Translations under genes and position numbers: made by a program
In this document: piece after piece, positions 1 to 8,571 of the stretch
Layout: each line of letters opens with the position of its first letter
How positions within the stretch are numbered: the first letter of the stretch is position 1
Notes under the pieces: model-generated
Seen by the model: the letters and a program-made list of their open reading frames with translations, nothing else
Told to the model about the DNA's origin: nothing
Database searches by the model: none
Assembly: GCF_016429065.1 (NCBI RefSeq)
Contig: NZ_JAELTX010000059.1
Location: 1 to 33,477 of the forward strand
Reading direction: 5' to 3'
From: Pedobacter sp. ASV17
Lineage (GTDB): Bacteria > Bacteroidota > Bacteroidia > Sphingobacteriales > Sphingobacteriaceae
DNA: 33,477 bases

Positions 1-1041
1 AGTTACGAAGACCAAGAACTCTCGCCCTTAACAGATGGTCAGATTTTGGTGAAAAACAAATACACCACCATTTGCGGAAGTGATATCCATACCTATTGCG
101 GACAGCGACAGGAAGCCTGTCCTACAGTGCTTGGACACGAGATTGTAGGGGAGATTTTGGAAATCCATCCATCCCATTCTGGCTTAGATGACAATGGTAA
201 AGAAATCGCACCTGGCGACTTGGTGACTTGGTCCATTTTTTCCAGTAACCCAAGGTCGGTTTATGCCAAAGAAGGCATTCCGCAAAAAGGAACTGATTTG
301 TTCAAGTATGGGCATGCCCGTATTACCGAAGAAGATGCTTTTCACGGTGGTTTGGCAGAATATTGTGTGCTCCGTCAAAATACAGGACTGTTAAAATTGC
401 CATCTTCTATGCCTTTGCCAGTAGCCGCACCACTTAATTGTGCCATTGCTACGGTAGCTGCTGCCATTAGGCTTGCTGGCGACTTGAAAGGTAAAAACGT
501 GGTGGTGTTGGGAATGGGTTTGTTGGGCATTGCTTGTATTTCCATGTGCAAGGAAGCAGGGGCTGTTTTTGTAGGCGCTACCGATGTTTCCAATGAAAGA
601 CTATGCCATGCCAAAGGTTTTGGAGCTGATTTCCTGTTGAATACGAAGGTGATGGCAAATGATGCTATCGATAGATTTAAAACCAAATTCATCAAAAAAG
701 GGGTCGATGTGGTATTTGACATGAGCGGCTCGCCAGATGCCATGGAACTGGGGCTGAAATTATTGGCTATTGGTGGTACGGCCATTTGGGTAGGTGCAGT
801 TTTTAATACCCGTAAGGTAGCCATAGATGCCGAACAGCTCATCAGGAACCTGCATACCATTAAAGGCATTCACAATTATAATTTCGAAGACTTTAAATAT
901 GCGCTCAACTTCTTGGAAAACAACTGGCAAAAATATCCATTTGAAACCGTGGTAGAGCAGGAGTTTCCGTTGGAAGAGGCCGAAAAAGCATTTCAATATG
1001 CAGTTGCAAATAAACCACTTCGCGTAGGCATAAGAATTTAA
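1..1041 (+). CDS. Phosphonate-associated zinc-type alcohol dehydrogenase, 5'-truncated by window
   Basis: Medium-chain dehydrogenase/reductase. Frame 1 is open from the first base, so the true start lies upstream; a TTG at 46 is only an in-frame codon and not a credible start. Visible signatures are the catalytic-zinc region (CGSDIHTYCG, followed by GHEIVGEI) and a Rossmann nucleotide-binding loop (VVVLGMGLLG). The WSI...GIPQKG...KYGHA segment matches what I recall of the clade named putative phosphonate catabolism associated alcohol dehydrogenase (TIGR03366), and the gene directly precedes phosphonate genes. The exact substrate of that clade is not established; oxidation of a phosphonate alcohol is an inference. 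Oddly, the segment at 229-303 that normally carries four structural-zinc cysteines has none. Only 2 bp separate its stop from the next ATG, so it is co-transcribed with the permease. Confidence 0.85.
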   Translation, partial: SYEDQELSPLTDGQILVKNKYTTICGSDIHTYCGQRQEACPTVLGHEIVGEILEIHPSHSGLDDNGKEIAPGDLVTWSIFSSNPRSVYAKEGIPQKGTDLFKYGHARITEEDAFHGGLAEYCVLRQNTGLLKLPSSMPLPVAAPLNCAIATVAAAIRLAGDLKGKNVVVLGMGLLGIACISMCKEAGAVFVGATDVSNERLCHAKGFGADFLLNTKVMANDAIDRFKTKFIKKGVDVVFDMSGSPDAMELGLKLLAIGGTAIWVGAVFNTRKVAIDAEQLIRNLHTIKGIHNYNFEDFKYALNFLENNWQKYPFETVVEQEFPLEEAEKAFQYAVANKPLRVGIRI

Positions 1042-1043
1042 CG

Positions 1044-2315
1044 ATGAAAAATCTGAGAAAAAATCAGTGGTTAATGTTGCTGGTCACCATGTTTTGCTAC
1101 CTGTTCTTTTACACAGGCCGACATAATTTTGGCTGGGCTGCAAAGGATATGGCTGCCGAGTTAAACATTTCCTTTACCGCTATTGGTTGGATCAGCTTTT
1201 CAATGCTGATGGGCTATGCAATAGGGCAATTGGTAAATGGCAATTTGGCCGATCATTTTGGGGCAAGAAAAATGGTGCCGCTTGGTGCGCTGCTGTCCAT
1301 TATGGCTAACATAGGCATCAGCTATGCTGCCAATTTTTATGTAGTGCTGGTGTTATGGACCTTAAACGGTTACTTCCAGTCGATGGCTTGGGCGCCAGGT
1401 GGAAAATTAATTGCCAATTGGTGGAGTGGAAAAGAAAGGGGCAAGGCCTTTGGTTTTTATACCATGGCTGCTGGAAGTTCGTCGGCAATCACTTATCTGC
1501 TTTCCATCATTTTGTTACAGCAAGAGCTTTCGTGGCGGTATCTGTTTCGTTTGCCAATCCTTTTATTGCTATTCGCAGCCATCATCTTTTTCATTGTAGC
1601 TAGGGATAAGCCCAGCGATAAAGGCTTTGAAAACTTTGTAGAAAGTGGCGAAGAGGAGCCCAGTAGCTGGAAGGAACGCTATTCCAAAGTGTTGAGCAAT
1701 AAAACCTTTTTGGTGGCATCCTTGGCCATTGGTTTCCAAAACATGGCCCGTTACGGCTTGATTTTTTGGGTACCAGTGCACTTTTTGGGACAAGATTGGA
1801 AAGCGGCTCCCCAAAACCTTTGGGTTACTTTTTTAATGCCCATTGGGATGGCGATAGGAGCTTTAACTTTTGGAAACCTATCCGATACCTTATTTAAAGG
1901 AGACCGACCTAGGTCTATTGCCACTGGAATGACCATTAGTGCATGTTTCGCCTTGGTTATCTTTTTTACCAATTCCCATCACCTTGTGCTCAATGCTTTG
2001 CTCATGTTTGGCTCAGGCTTTTTTGTATATGGTGTGCAGGCCAATTTTTGGCCAATGTGTCCAGAGCTTTTGGGAAAAAAATACATGGGTACGGGCATTG
2101 GTTTCATGAACATGTGTGCCTATTTATTTGCAGCCATGGGCGAACCTTTTTTAGGCAAAATCATAGACCTTACTGGTAACACTTCCTATGTATTTCTGGC
2201 CATTGCCTCCATCTCTATCTTGTGCGCTATCACCATCTCTACCACCGCAAAAGCCTATAACAAAAACAGGGAAAATACAGTCCTCAATTTGCAGGGACAA
2301 ACAGAACAATCGTAA
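1044..2315 (+). CDS. MFS permease, organophosphate:phosphate antiporter (OPA) type
   Basis: A 423-residue polytopic membrane protein with about 12 hydrophobic segments. The N-terminal stretch FFYTGRHNFGWAAKDM and the loop NGYFQSMAWAPGGKLIANWW followed by SGKERGKAFGF correspond to the GlpT/UhpT (OPA) subfamily, in which positively charged residues bind phosphate-bearing substrates and exchange them for phosphate. Its place between a phosphonate-associated dehydrogenase and phnA makes a phosphonate (2-aminoethylphosphonate, phosphonoacetate or a related compound) the most likely cargo; that substrate is inferred. The start ATG is 2 bp after the previous stop, and phnA follows after 29 bp. Confidence 0.85.
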   Translation: MKNLRKNQWLMLLVTMFCYLFFYTGRHNFGWAAKDMAAELNISFTAIGWISFSMLMGYAIGQLVNGNLADHFGARKMVPLGALLSIMANIGISYAANFYVVLVLWTLNGYFQSMAWAPGGKLIANWWSGKERGKAFGFYTMAAGSSSAITYLLSIILLQQELSWRYLFRLPILLLLFAAIIFFIVARDKPSDKGFENFVESGEEEPSSWKERYSKVLSNKTFLVASLAIGFQNMARYGLIFWVPVHFLGQDWKAAPQNLWVTFLMPIGMAIGALTFGNLSDTLFKGDRPRSIATGMTISACFALVIFFTNSHHLVLNALLMFGSGFFVYGVQANFWPMCPELLGKKYMGTGIGFMNMCAYLFAAMGEPFLGKIIDLTGNTSYVFLAIASISILCAITISTTAKAYNKNRENTVLNLQGQTEQS

Positions 2316-2344
2316 ATCAATGATCATAAACAACACATATTAAA

Positions 2345-3586
2345 ATGGAAAATATCTCAACACAAGAATTTAACATCAACAACATTTCTTTCCGTCCTAC
2401 TGCAAAACCTATCGTGGTCATTTGCATAGATGGTTCGGCAGACGAATATCTGGACGTTACCGCGGCACATGGTCGTTTACCAAATTTGTCGAAAATGAGC
2501 AGAGTGGGTTACCGTGGGATGGTAAGAGGGGCACTTCCTTCGTTTACTAACGTTAACAATTCTTCTATTGTAACAGGGGTAACGCCTGCGGTACATGGTA
2601 TTTCTGGCAATTTCTTTTACGATGCCGCCAAAGACCAAGAGGTGATGATGAACTCCTCAGAATATTTAAGAGCGGAAACGATTTTGGCTGCGGCTGCAAA
2701 TGCAGGTAGAAAAGTAGCGGTAGTAACGGCAAAAGAGAAATTAAGGGACATCTTATCCTTTAAATTAAACGGCATTGCTTTCTCTGCCGAAAAAGCTAAT
2801 CAGGCTGAGGAAAGTACCCACGGAATTGCTAATGCAGAAGCAGTAGTGGGTTATCCTACTCCAGCAATTTATAGCCCCGAGGCCAGTCTTTTTGTATTGC
2901 GTGCAGGAACGGCATTAATTCAGCAAGGCAAAGCCGATTTCCTTTATTTGTCGTTAACGGATTACATGCAGCATACCTATGCGCCAGAAGCAGAAGAGTC
3001 TCTAGCTTTTTACGAAGAAATGGACAAAGAGATTGGAAAAATGTTGGATTTGGGAGCGGTGATTGGCGCCACAGCCGATCATGGTATGAATGCGAAAATT
3101 AAAGCGGATGGTTCACCAAATGTACTTTTTGTAGAAGACATGCTAGAGGCGCAATTCGGTTCGGGATTTAGGGTGATTTGCCCAATTACAGATCCTTACG
3201 TGAAACACCATGGTGCCTTAGGTTCATACGTAGTGGTGCATATTGATGATAAAACCCGAATTAATGAGGTTAAAAATTGGTTGTCTTTACAAGCGGGTAT
3301 TACCGAAGTTCATGATAAAGCATCAGCAGTCGTATTGTTAGAGCAGCCTGAAGACCGTATTGGGGATTTAGTGGTGCTTTCTGCAAGAGATGTGGTGGTA
3401 GGACGTCGTCCGAAAGACCATGATATTTCTGCTTTAGACGGTACTTTGCGTTCTCATGGTGGCAGATACGAAGAAATGGTGCCTATGATCATCTCTCATC
3501 CTTTAAACCAAACCTACAAGTTAAAGGCATCTGGAGATCCTAGGAACTTCGATATTTTCGATTTTACGGTAAACGGTACCCATTAA
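2345..3586 (+). CDS. phnA: Phosphonoacetate hydrolase
   Basis: Alkaline-phosphatase-superfamily enzyme of 413 residues that cleaves the C-P bond of phosphonoacetate to acetate and phosphate (EC 3.11.1.2). The expected two-zinc site is visible: D29 in VICIDG, nucleophile T68 in PSFTNVNN, D206 and H210 in SLTDYMQH, D245-H246 in ATADHGMN, and H371 in RSHGGRYEE. D29 and T68 fall at the same numbers as I recall for the Sinorhizobium meliloti enzyme. No signal peptide is seen, so it is cytoplasmic. It sits 29 bp after the permease and 14 bp before the phnY ATG. The full catalytic set argues against it being a general phosphodiesterase. Confidence 0.93.
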   Translation: MENISTQEFNINNISFRPTAKPIVVICIDGSADEYLDVTAAHGRLPNLSKMSRVGYRGMVRGALPSFTNVNNSSIVTGVTPAVHGISGNFFYDAAKDQEVMMNSSEYLRAETILAAAANAGRKVAVVTAKEKLRDILSFKLNGIAFSAEKANQAEESTHGIANAEAVVGYPTPAIYSPEASLFVLRAGTALIQQGKADFLYLSLTDYMQHTYAPEAEESLAFYEEMDKEIGKMLDLGAVIGATADHGMNAKIKADGSPNVLFVEDMLEAQFGSGFRVICPITDPYVKHHGALGSYVVVHIDDKTRINEVKNWLSLQAGITEVHDKASAVVLLEQPEDRIGDLVVLSARDVVVGRRPKDHDISALDGTLRSHGGRYEEMVPMIISHPLNQTYKLKASGDPRNFDIFDFTVNGTH

Positions 3587-3600
3587 AACAGAGACAGGTG

Positions 3601-5031
3601 ATGGAGCAAAAGGAAGTGAATAAAGCCACTTGTTATGTGGCAGGCAAACCCGTTAAGGGTGAGAATACTTTAGAAGTAAGAAGTCCCTATGACGGTCGTT
3701 TAGTAGGGACGGTGGCCTTGGCCAATGCCGAAGATGCAAAAGCTGCAATTGAAGTGGCCATTAATGAGCGGGTAACTTTGTCTAAATATGAGCGCTATGC
3801 CATTTTGGATAAAGCAAGGACTTTGTTAGTACAGCGAAAAGAGGCATTTGCGGCAACCATTAGCAATGAAGCAGGTTTGGCACTGCATGAAGCCCTTTAC
3901 GAAACAGGTAGGGCGCATGATGTGCTTTTCTTTGCGGCCATGGAATGCTTGAAAGATGATGGACAGATTTTCTCTTGCGACATTTCGCCGCAGGGGAAAG
4001 CGAGGAAGATATTCACCCATCGTGAACCTTTAAATTTGGCGGTTTGCATTACCCCTTTTAACCATCCCTTAAACCAAGTGCTTCATAAAATAGCGCCAGC
4101 CATTGCAGCAGGTACACCAGTGATTTTAAAGCCTTCGGAAAAAACGCCATTAACCGCGATAAAAATTGTAGAGGTATTGTATGAAGCGGGTTTGCCACAC
4201 AGCATGCTAAGTGTGCTTTTGGGGCCAACAAACGAAATTGCCGAACCTTTAATTAAAGATGATCGGGTGGATATTGTTTCCTTTACAGGAAGTGTAGCGG
4301 TAGGTAAAAAAATCGCGGCCACAGCAGGTTATAAAAAAGTGATTTTGGAATTGGGAGGAAACGACCCTATCATTGTTATGGAAGATGCAGATCTGGATTT
4401 AGCAGCTTATTTAGCTGCGGAAGGTTCCTTCCGAAACAGCGGGCAACGTTGTACTGCCGTAAAACGGATATTGGTGCATGAGCAGGTTAAAGAGCGTTTT
4501 TTGGAGAAGTTTTTGGAAATAGCGAAGAAATATAAGGCTGGCGACCCGTTAGCGGCAGATACCAAAGTGGGAACGGTGATCGATGAAGCTTCGGCCATTT
4601 ATTTGGAAAGCGTGGTCGAAAAAGCAGTAGCACAAGGCGCTAAGGTATTGCTGGGTGGCAAACGCACAGGCGCTTTGCTGGAACCTACGGTGATTGATGA
4701 CGTTCCTCGTGATGCTGATATGGTGGTGCACGAATCTTTTGGACCATTGGCGCCTATCCTTACTTTTAAAGATATTGATGATGCCATTGCGCTGTCCAAT
4801 TCTACAGCCTATGGTTTGTCTTCGGGCGTAGTGACCAATAATATGCAATACATCATGCGATTTGTAAAAGAACTAAAAGTGGGAACAGTAAACGTAAACG
4901 AAGTTCCAGGTTATCGCATAGAAAGTTCGCCTTTTGGTGGCATCAAAGATTCGGGTTTGGGAATCAAGGAAGGAGTAATAGAAGCCATCAAATGTTTCAC
5001 TTTTGTTAAAACTTTTTCGTTGCCTTGGTAG
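3601..5031 (+). CDS. phnY: Phosphonoacetaldehyde dehydrogenase
   Basis: NAD(P)-dependent aldehyde dehydrogenase of 476 residues, expected to oxidise phosphonoacetaldehyde to phosphonoacetate, the substrate of the neighbouring PhnA. The cofactor-binding segment ITPFNHPLNQV with ILKPSEKTP, catalytic E250 in LELGGNDP and nucleophile C284 in NSGQRCTAVKR are all present. An in-frame GTG at 3598 lies directly before the ATG at 3601; I chose the ATG. The assignment to phosphonoacetaldehyde rather than another aldehyde rests on the adjacent phnA and on resemblance to the TIGR03250-type enzymes. It is the last gene of the operon; a terminator follows 39 bp downstream. Confidence 0.88.
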   Translation: MEQKEVNKATCYVAGKPVKGENTLEVRSPYDGRLVGTVALANAEDAKAAIEVAINERVTLSKYERYAILDKARTLLVQRKEAFAATISNEAGLALHEALYETGRAHDVLFFAAMECLKDDGQIFSCDISPQGKARKIFTHREPLNLAVCITPFNHPLNQVLHKIAPAIAAGTPVILKPSEKTPLTAIKIVEVLYEAGLPHSMLSVLLGPTNEIAEPLIKDDRVDIVSFTGSVAVGKKIAATAGYKKVILELGGNDPIIVMEDADLDLAAYLAAEGSFRNSGQRCTAVKRILVHEQVKERFLEKFLEIAKKYKAGDPLAADTKVGTVIDEASAIYLESVVEKAVAQGAKVLLGGKRTGALLEPTVIDDVPRDADMVVHESFGPLAPILTFKDIDDAIALSNSTAYGLSSGVVTNNMQYIMRFVKELKVGTVNVNEVPGYRIESSPFGGIKDSGLGIKEGVIEAIKCFTFVKTFSLPW

Positions 5032-5070
5032 TGTTTTCGCTTAACATCTGAATTATTTTATCATACCCTT

Positions 5071-5118
5071 AGCCCAATTTTCTCTAGTTGAATAGCAGCT
5101 ATTGAAAATTGGGCTTTT
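5071..5118 (+). terminator. Rho-independent terminator of the phosphonate operon
   Basis: A 12-bp perfect stem (AGCCCAATTTTC at 5071-5082 with GAAAATTGGGCT at 5104-5115) with a 21-nt loop, ending in a run of four T. It lies 39 bp after the phnY stop and separates the phosphonate operon from the porin/DASS/SDH operon. From 5119 to the porin start at 5313 is AT-rich promoter territory in which I cannot assign a confident box. Confidence 0.8.
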
Positions 5119-5312
5119 ATCTGTAAATAGGGCTTGTAGTCGTCTATTCAGCCTTAAAAGGATTGGGTGAATTGCATATGATCATTTTGTTAATCATAAA
5201 ATATTCCTTTTAGAAGTAGTATTTTATTGTTAACTTGGATCACAGGCCTTGATCTACCTGATGAAATTTGGCGTTTGGGACCTGGGGAATTAACAATTCA
5301 AACACGCTCATT

Positions 5313-6464
5313 ATGAAGAAAAAATGTCTACTATTTTCATTTTTGTTCATTTTCTCACTGTCAGCGATCGCCCAGCAAACTGATATTTCTGGCATCGATA
5401 GGGATACCATCACCAACTATTCTACCTACAAACGTTCCATTGGTTTTGCAGGTTTATTACAGACCAGATTTCTCGCTTCTCTTTCTGATAAAATAGATAT
5501 CAATGGTAAGAATTTTAATGATGCATCGACCAGCAAAAATACCAATGCCTTTTTGTTAAAAAGGGTAAGGCTTCAGGTGAAGGGTAACGTGAACGATCAT
5601 TTTGCTGCGAACATCATGTTCAACTTTGCAGAATTTAGTTCCAATCCAGCCAATAAGGTGTTGGAAAATGCATACGTGAAATATACCCTTAGCAAGCATT
5701 TTCAAGTGCAGGCTGGCCAATTCAGGCCTTTCTTTGGGATAGAGGATGCCTTGCCTGTGGATGTGATTAGGACCTTCGACTATTCTAACCAATATTATGC
5801 TTTTGGCGCCAGTGGATGGCAAAGTTTTCAAATAGGCTTATCCCTTTTTGGTGATGTGACCTCAACAGGCCAAATGCCCATCAGGTATTATTTAGGGGTT
5901 TACAATGGAAATAATAGAAACGAATCTAGCGATAACGATGACGCTAAAAATTTTTATGGGCGTATTGAGGCCGAATTGGCCAAAAAGCTCATTGTGGGGG
6001 TGAATGCGGCGGTAGGTAGCATGGGCAATGGGCAAGGTGATGCTTGGGGCGCTGATGTGGTGACCACGCATAAGTTTGGAAACAGGTGGCAATTCTCCTT
6101 AAGTGGCGAGTATAAAAATGGAAGTAACCTGTCATTGTTCAATACGTTCACCACCAATGCGCCAAGCCTTTCTAAAGTGCGGATGCATGGTTTTTACGTG
6201 TTTCCAATCTTACGCTACAATTGCAATATGCCTCGTTTGCGAGGAATTGAGTTTTCTTCGAGATATGAATACCTTGATTTGAACTATAAGCTCGACAAAA
6301 ATGTGAGAAGGAATATTGTTCCGAATATCTCACTGGTATTTGCCGACGATTTTTATGCTGCCATTCAAACGGGGGTGTCCCTCAATTTGTATGACCGCAA
6401 TGTTCCGCTAAGCACCACTTACGATAGTCATCTTTATTACCTGCAATTGCAGGTCCGTTTTTAA
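5313..6464 (+). CDS. Outer-membrane porin, Porin_O_P family
   Basis: A 383-residue secreted protein. The start is the ATG at 5313: it gives a clean signal peptide (MKKKCLLFSFLFIFSLSAIA, cut before QQ), whereas the longer frame opens at a TTG at 5268. The mature part is rich in alternating aromatic/hydrophobic strands typical of a 16-strand barrel and ends in a phenylalanine (LQLQVRF), the usual outer-membrane insertion signal. GLLQTRFLAS, LKRVRLQVKG and QAGQFRPFFGIED are characteristic of the phosphate-selective porin O/P family (PF07396). It starts an operon with a DASS transporter 10 bp downstream, so it is probably the outer-membrane entry for the same anionic substrate. Confidence 0.85.
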   Translation: MKKKCLLFSFLFIFSLSAIAQQTDISGIDRDTITNYSTYKRSIGFAGLLQTRFLASLSDKIDINGKNFNDASTSKNTNAFLLKRVRLQVKGNVNDHFAANIMFNFAEFSSNPANKVLENAYVKYTLSKHFQVQAGQFRPFFGIEDALPVDVIRTFDYSNQYYAFGASGWQSFQIGLSLFGDVTSTGQMPIRYYLGVYNGNNRNESSDNDDAKNFYGRIEAELAKKLIVGVNAAVGSMGNGQGDAWGADVVTTHKFGNRWQFSLSGEYKNGSNLSLFNTFTTNAPSLSKVRMHGFYVFPILRYNCNMPRLRGIEFSSRYEYLDLNYKLDKNVRRNIVPNISLVFADDFYAAIQTGVSLNLYDRNVPLSTTYDSHLYYLQLQVRF

Positions 6465-6474
6465 ACCCTAGTTT

Positions 6475-7905
6475 ATGAAAGAAGTTAACCTAAAATCACT
6501 GGCCATTACCGTAGTTATTGGCCTTATTATCTGGTTCATTCCAGTTCCCGAAGGTGTTAAGCCCAATGCTTGGCATTTGCTGGCTATTTTTGCGGCTACC
6601 ATTATCGGTATCATCCTTAAAGCGGCGCCTATGGGTTCAATGGCCATGATTGGGATGACCGTTTGTGCGGCTACGCAAGTGTTGGCCCCTGGAGATCCTG
6701 CACAATCCATCAAAAACGCCTTAAGTGGTTTCGGAAACTCCACCATTTGGTTAATTGGACTTGCTTTCTTTATCGCTAGGGGATTTATAAAAACAGGACT
6801 AGGAACCAGGTTGGCCTATAACTTTATCCGAATGTTCGGTAAGAGTTCGCTAGGGCTGGCTTTTGGCCTCAATACTGCCGATTTGATTCTTGCTCCAGCT
6901 ATTCCCAGTAACACGGCAAGGGCTGGCGGAGTCATTTTCCCAATCATGAAATCCATTGCGGTAAACATGGGTTCTACCCCTGAAAATGTAGAGAGCCATC
7001 GTAAAATAGGGTCTTTTTTAACCTTGAGCAGCTATAATGCCAATATGATTACCTCGGTCATGTTTTTAACGGCTACGGCCAGTAATCCTATGGCGCAAAA
7101 ATTTGCCAAAGATTTGGGCATTACAATCACGTGGAGCAGTTGGTTCATGGCGGCGGTAATTCCAGGTTTAGCCTGTTTTATATTGGCACCGCTTTTCCTT
7201 TATAAATTTTACGCACCTGAACTAAAAAGAACGCCAGATGCGCCACGTTTAGCGGCGGAGAAATTAAAGGAAATGGGACCCATAACCAGACAGGAATGGC
7301 TGATGGTGGCCACCTTTATCATCCTTTTAGTGTTATGGATATTTGGAAATTTGTTTGCAGTAGATGCCACTACTGGCGCTTTAATCGGTTTGTCTATTTT
7401 ATTGCTTTGTGGTGTATTAACCTGGGATGACGTAAAATCGGAAAAAGGCGCATGGGATACTATTGTTTGGTTCTCTTCGCTGGTAATGATGGGTTCCTAT
7501 TTAAATTCCCTTGGTTTTATCGGTTGGTTTGGCAACTTAGTAGGCACTAAAATGAGCACCTTTAGTTGGCAATTGGCCTTTCCGATCATCATATTGGTTT
7601 ATTCTTATTGTCATTACCTTTTTGCCAGCGCAACGGCTCAAGCTGCGGCAATGTATTCGGTATTTTTGGCCGTGGGTATTTCTGTAGGTGTACCTGGCAC
7701 CATGTTGGCTATTTTCTTGGGGGCTTGTGCTACCTTGATGGGTTCTTTAACGCACTATGGTCACGGCCCAGCACCTATTTTCTTTGGTAGCACCTACGTA
7801 GACATGAAAGATTGGTGGAAGCACGGTTTTTTCATTAGCGTGCTGTTCTTGTTGGTTTGGTTTGTTATTGGCGGGCTTTGGTGGAAAGTAATTGGGTTAT
7901 GGTAA
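6475..7905 (+). CDS. DASS-family dicarboxylate/anion transporter
   Basis: A 476-residue inner-membrane protein with about 12-14 hydrophobic segments, of the divalent anion:Na+ symporter family (SLC13/CitT group, PF00939). Two substrate-binding signatures are visible: S145-N146-T147 in PSNTARAGG and S424-L425-T426 in GSLTHYGHGPAPIFFG; the latter is typical of the CitT/TtdT/2-oxoglutarate-malate branch. C4-dicarboxylates or citrate are the standard substrates; a carboxy-phosphonate is conceivable given the neighbouring phosphonate operon, but this is inference. The stop overlaps the start of the cytochrome b gene (ATG at 7899), indicating translational coupling with the SDH-like complex. Confidence 0.9.
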   Translation: MKEVNLKSLAITVVIGLIIWFIPVPEGVKPNAWHLLAIFAATIIGIILKAAPMGSMAMIGMTVCAATQVLAPGDPAQSIKNALSGFGNSTIWLIGLAFFIARGFIKTGLGTRLAYNFIRMFGKSSLGLAFGLNTADLILAPAIPSNTARAGGVIFPIMKSIAVNMGSTPENVESHRKIGSFLTLSSYNANMITSVMFLTATASNPMAQKFAKDLGITITWSSWFMAAVIPGLACFILAPLFLYKFYAPELKRTPDAPRLAAEKLKEMGPITRQEWLMVATFIILLVLWIFGNLFAVDATTGALIGLSILLLCGVLTWDDVKSEKGAWDTIVWFSSLVMMGSYLNSLGFIGWFGNLVGTKMSTFSWQLAFPIIILVYSYCHYLFASATAQAAAMYSVFLAVGISVGVPGTMLAIFLGACATLMGSLTHYGHGPAPIFFGSTYVDMKDWWKHGFFISVLFLLVWFVIGGLWWKVIGLW

Positions 7906-8570
7906 AGGCTAAAGGAACAACAACACAGGCCTATAAACTTTGGATGGCCTTAACGGGACTTTTTTTGTGCGTGTTTTTGGTGATTCACGTATTGGGCAAT
8001 CTGCAGCTTTTTCTTCCCGCCGAAGAAGCCAGAATCCAGTTCAATTGGTATTCGCAATTACTGTCCAATAACATCATCATTAAAGTTATTTCCTATGTAC
8101 TTTATCTATCCATTATTGCTCATGTGATTTATGCCATTATTCTTTCTCTGAAAAAACAGAAGGCCAATGGGGTAAAATATGCTTACGACCAACGTGGAGC
8201 GGTAAGTCCTTGGTACAGTCGTAACATGGGTGTATTGGGTACCATCATTTTCTTGTTTCTGATTGTTCACCTGAAAGATTTTTGGTATCAATATAAGTTT
8301 ACGGAATTGCCTTTGGATGCGCAGGGGCAAAAGGATTTATATACGATTGTGATAAGTGCCTATCAGGAACTGTGGTATGTGATTTTGTATGAGGTAGGTT
8401 TGTTGGCCTTGGGATTTCACCTATTGCACGGTTTTTTTAGTGCCATCAGAACTTTAGGATTATATCATCCCAAATATGTGAAGTTGGCCAAATGGGTGGC
8501 ATGGGCTTATACACTGGTCATTACGCTAGGGTTTATGGCCATGCCAATTTATGTTTATTTAAGCAACTGA
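7899..8570 (+). CDS. sdhC: Succinate dehydrogenase/fumarate reductase cytochrome b subunit
   Basis: A 223-residue membrane anchor with five hydrophobic helices, of the single-polypeptide di-heme b558 type found in Bacteroidetes and Bacillus. Histidines in four of the helices (H30 in VIHVLGN, H75 in IIAHVIY, H124 in IVHLKDF, and H174 or H177 in GFHLLHGFF) are at the places expected for the two heme ligand pairs. The ATG at 7899 overlaps the transporter stop by 7 bp; an upstream in-frame codon at 7857 would only add residues inside the transporter gene and was rejected. It passes electrons between the flavoprotein/FeS dimer and menaquinone. Confidence 0.9.
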   Translation: MVKAKGTTTQAYKLWMALTGLFLCVFLVIHVLGNLQLFLPAEEARIQFNWYSQLLSNNIIIKVISYVLYLSIIAHVIYAIILSLKKQKANGVKYAYDQRGAVSPWYSRNMGVLGTIIFLFLIVHLKDFWYQYKFTELPLDAQGQKDLYTIVISAYQELWYVILYEVGLLALGFHLLHGFFSAIRTLGLYHPKYVKLAKWVAWAYTLVITLGFMAMPIYVYLSN

Positions 8571-8571
8571 C

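Noticed and set aside
46..48. TTG as start of the first gene
   Set aside because: The frame is open to base 1 and the family needs more N-terminal residues before the catalytic-zinc motif; it is a truncated gene, not a start.
375..869. 164-codon - strand ORF opposite the alcohol dehydrogenase
   Set aside because: Its sequence is the antisense of a conserved enzyme and shows no domain of its own.
4549..4848. 99-codon - strand ORF inside phnY
   Set aside because: It lies wholly within a well-supported aldehyde dehydrogenase gene and has no known motif; it is an opposite-strand shadow.
5268..5312. N-terminal extension of the porin from a TTG
   Set aside because: It would put 15 extra residues before a perfect signal peptide; the ATG at 5313 is the better start.
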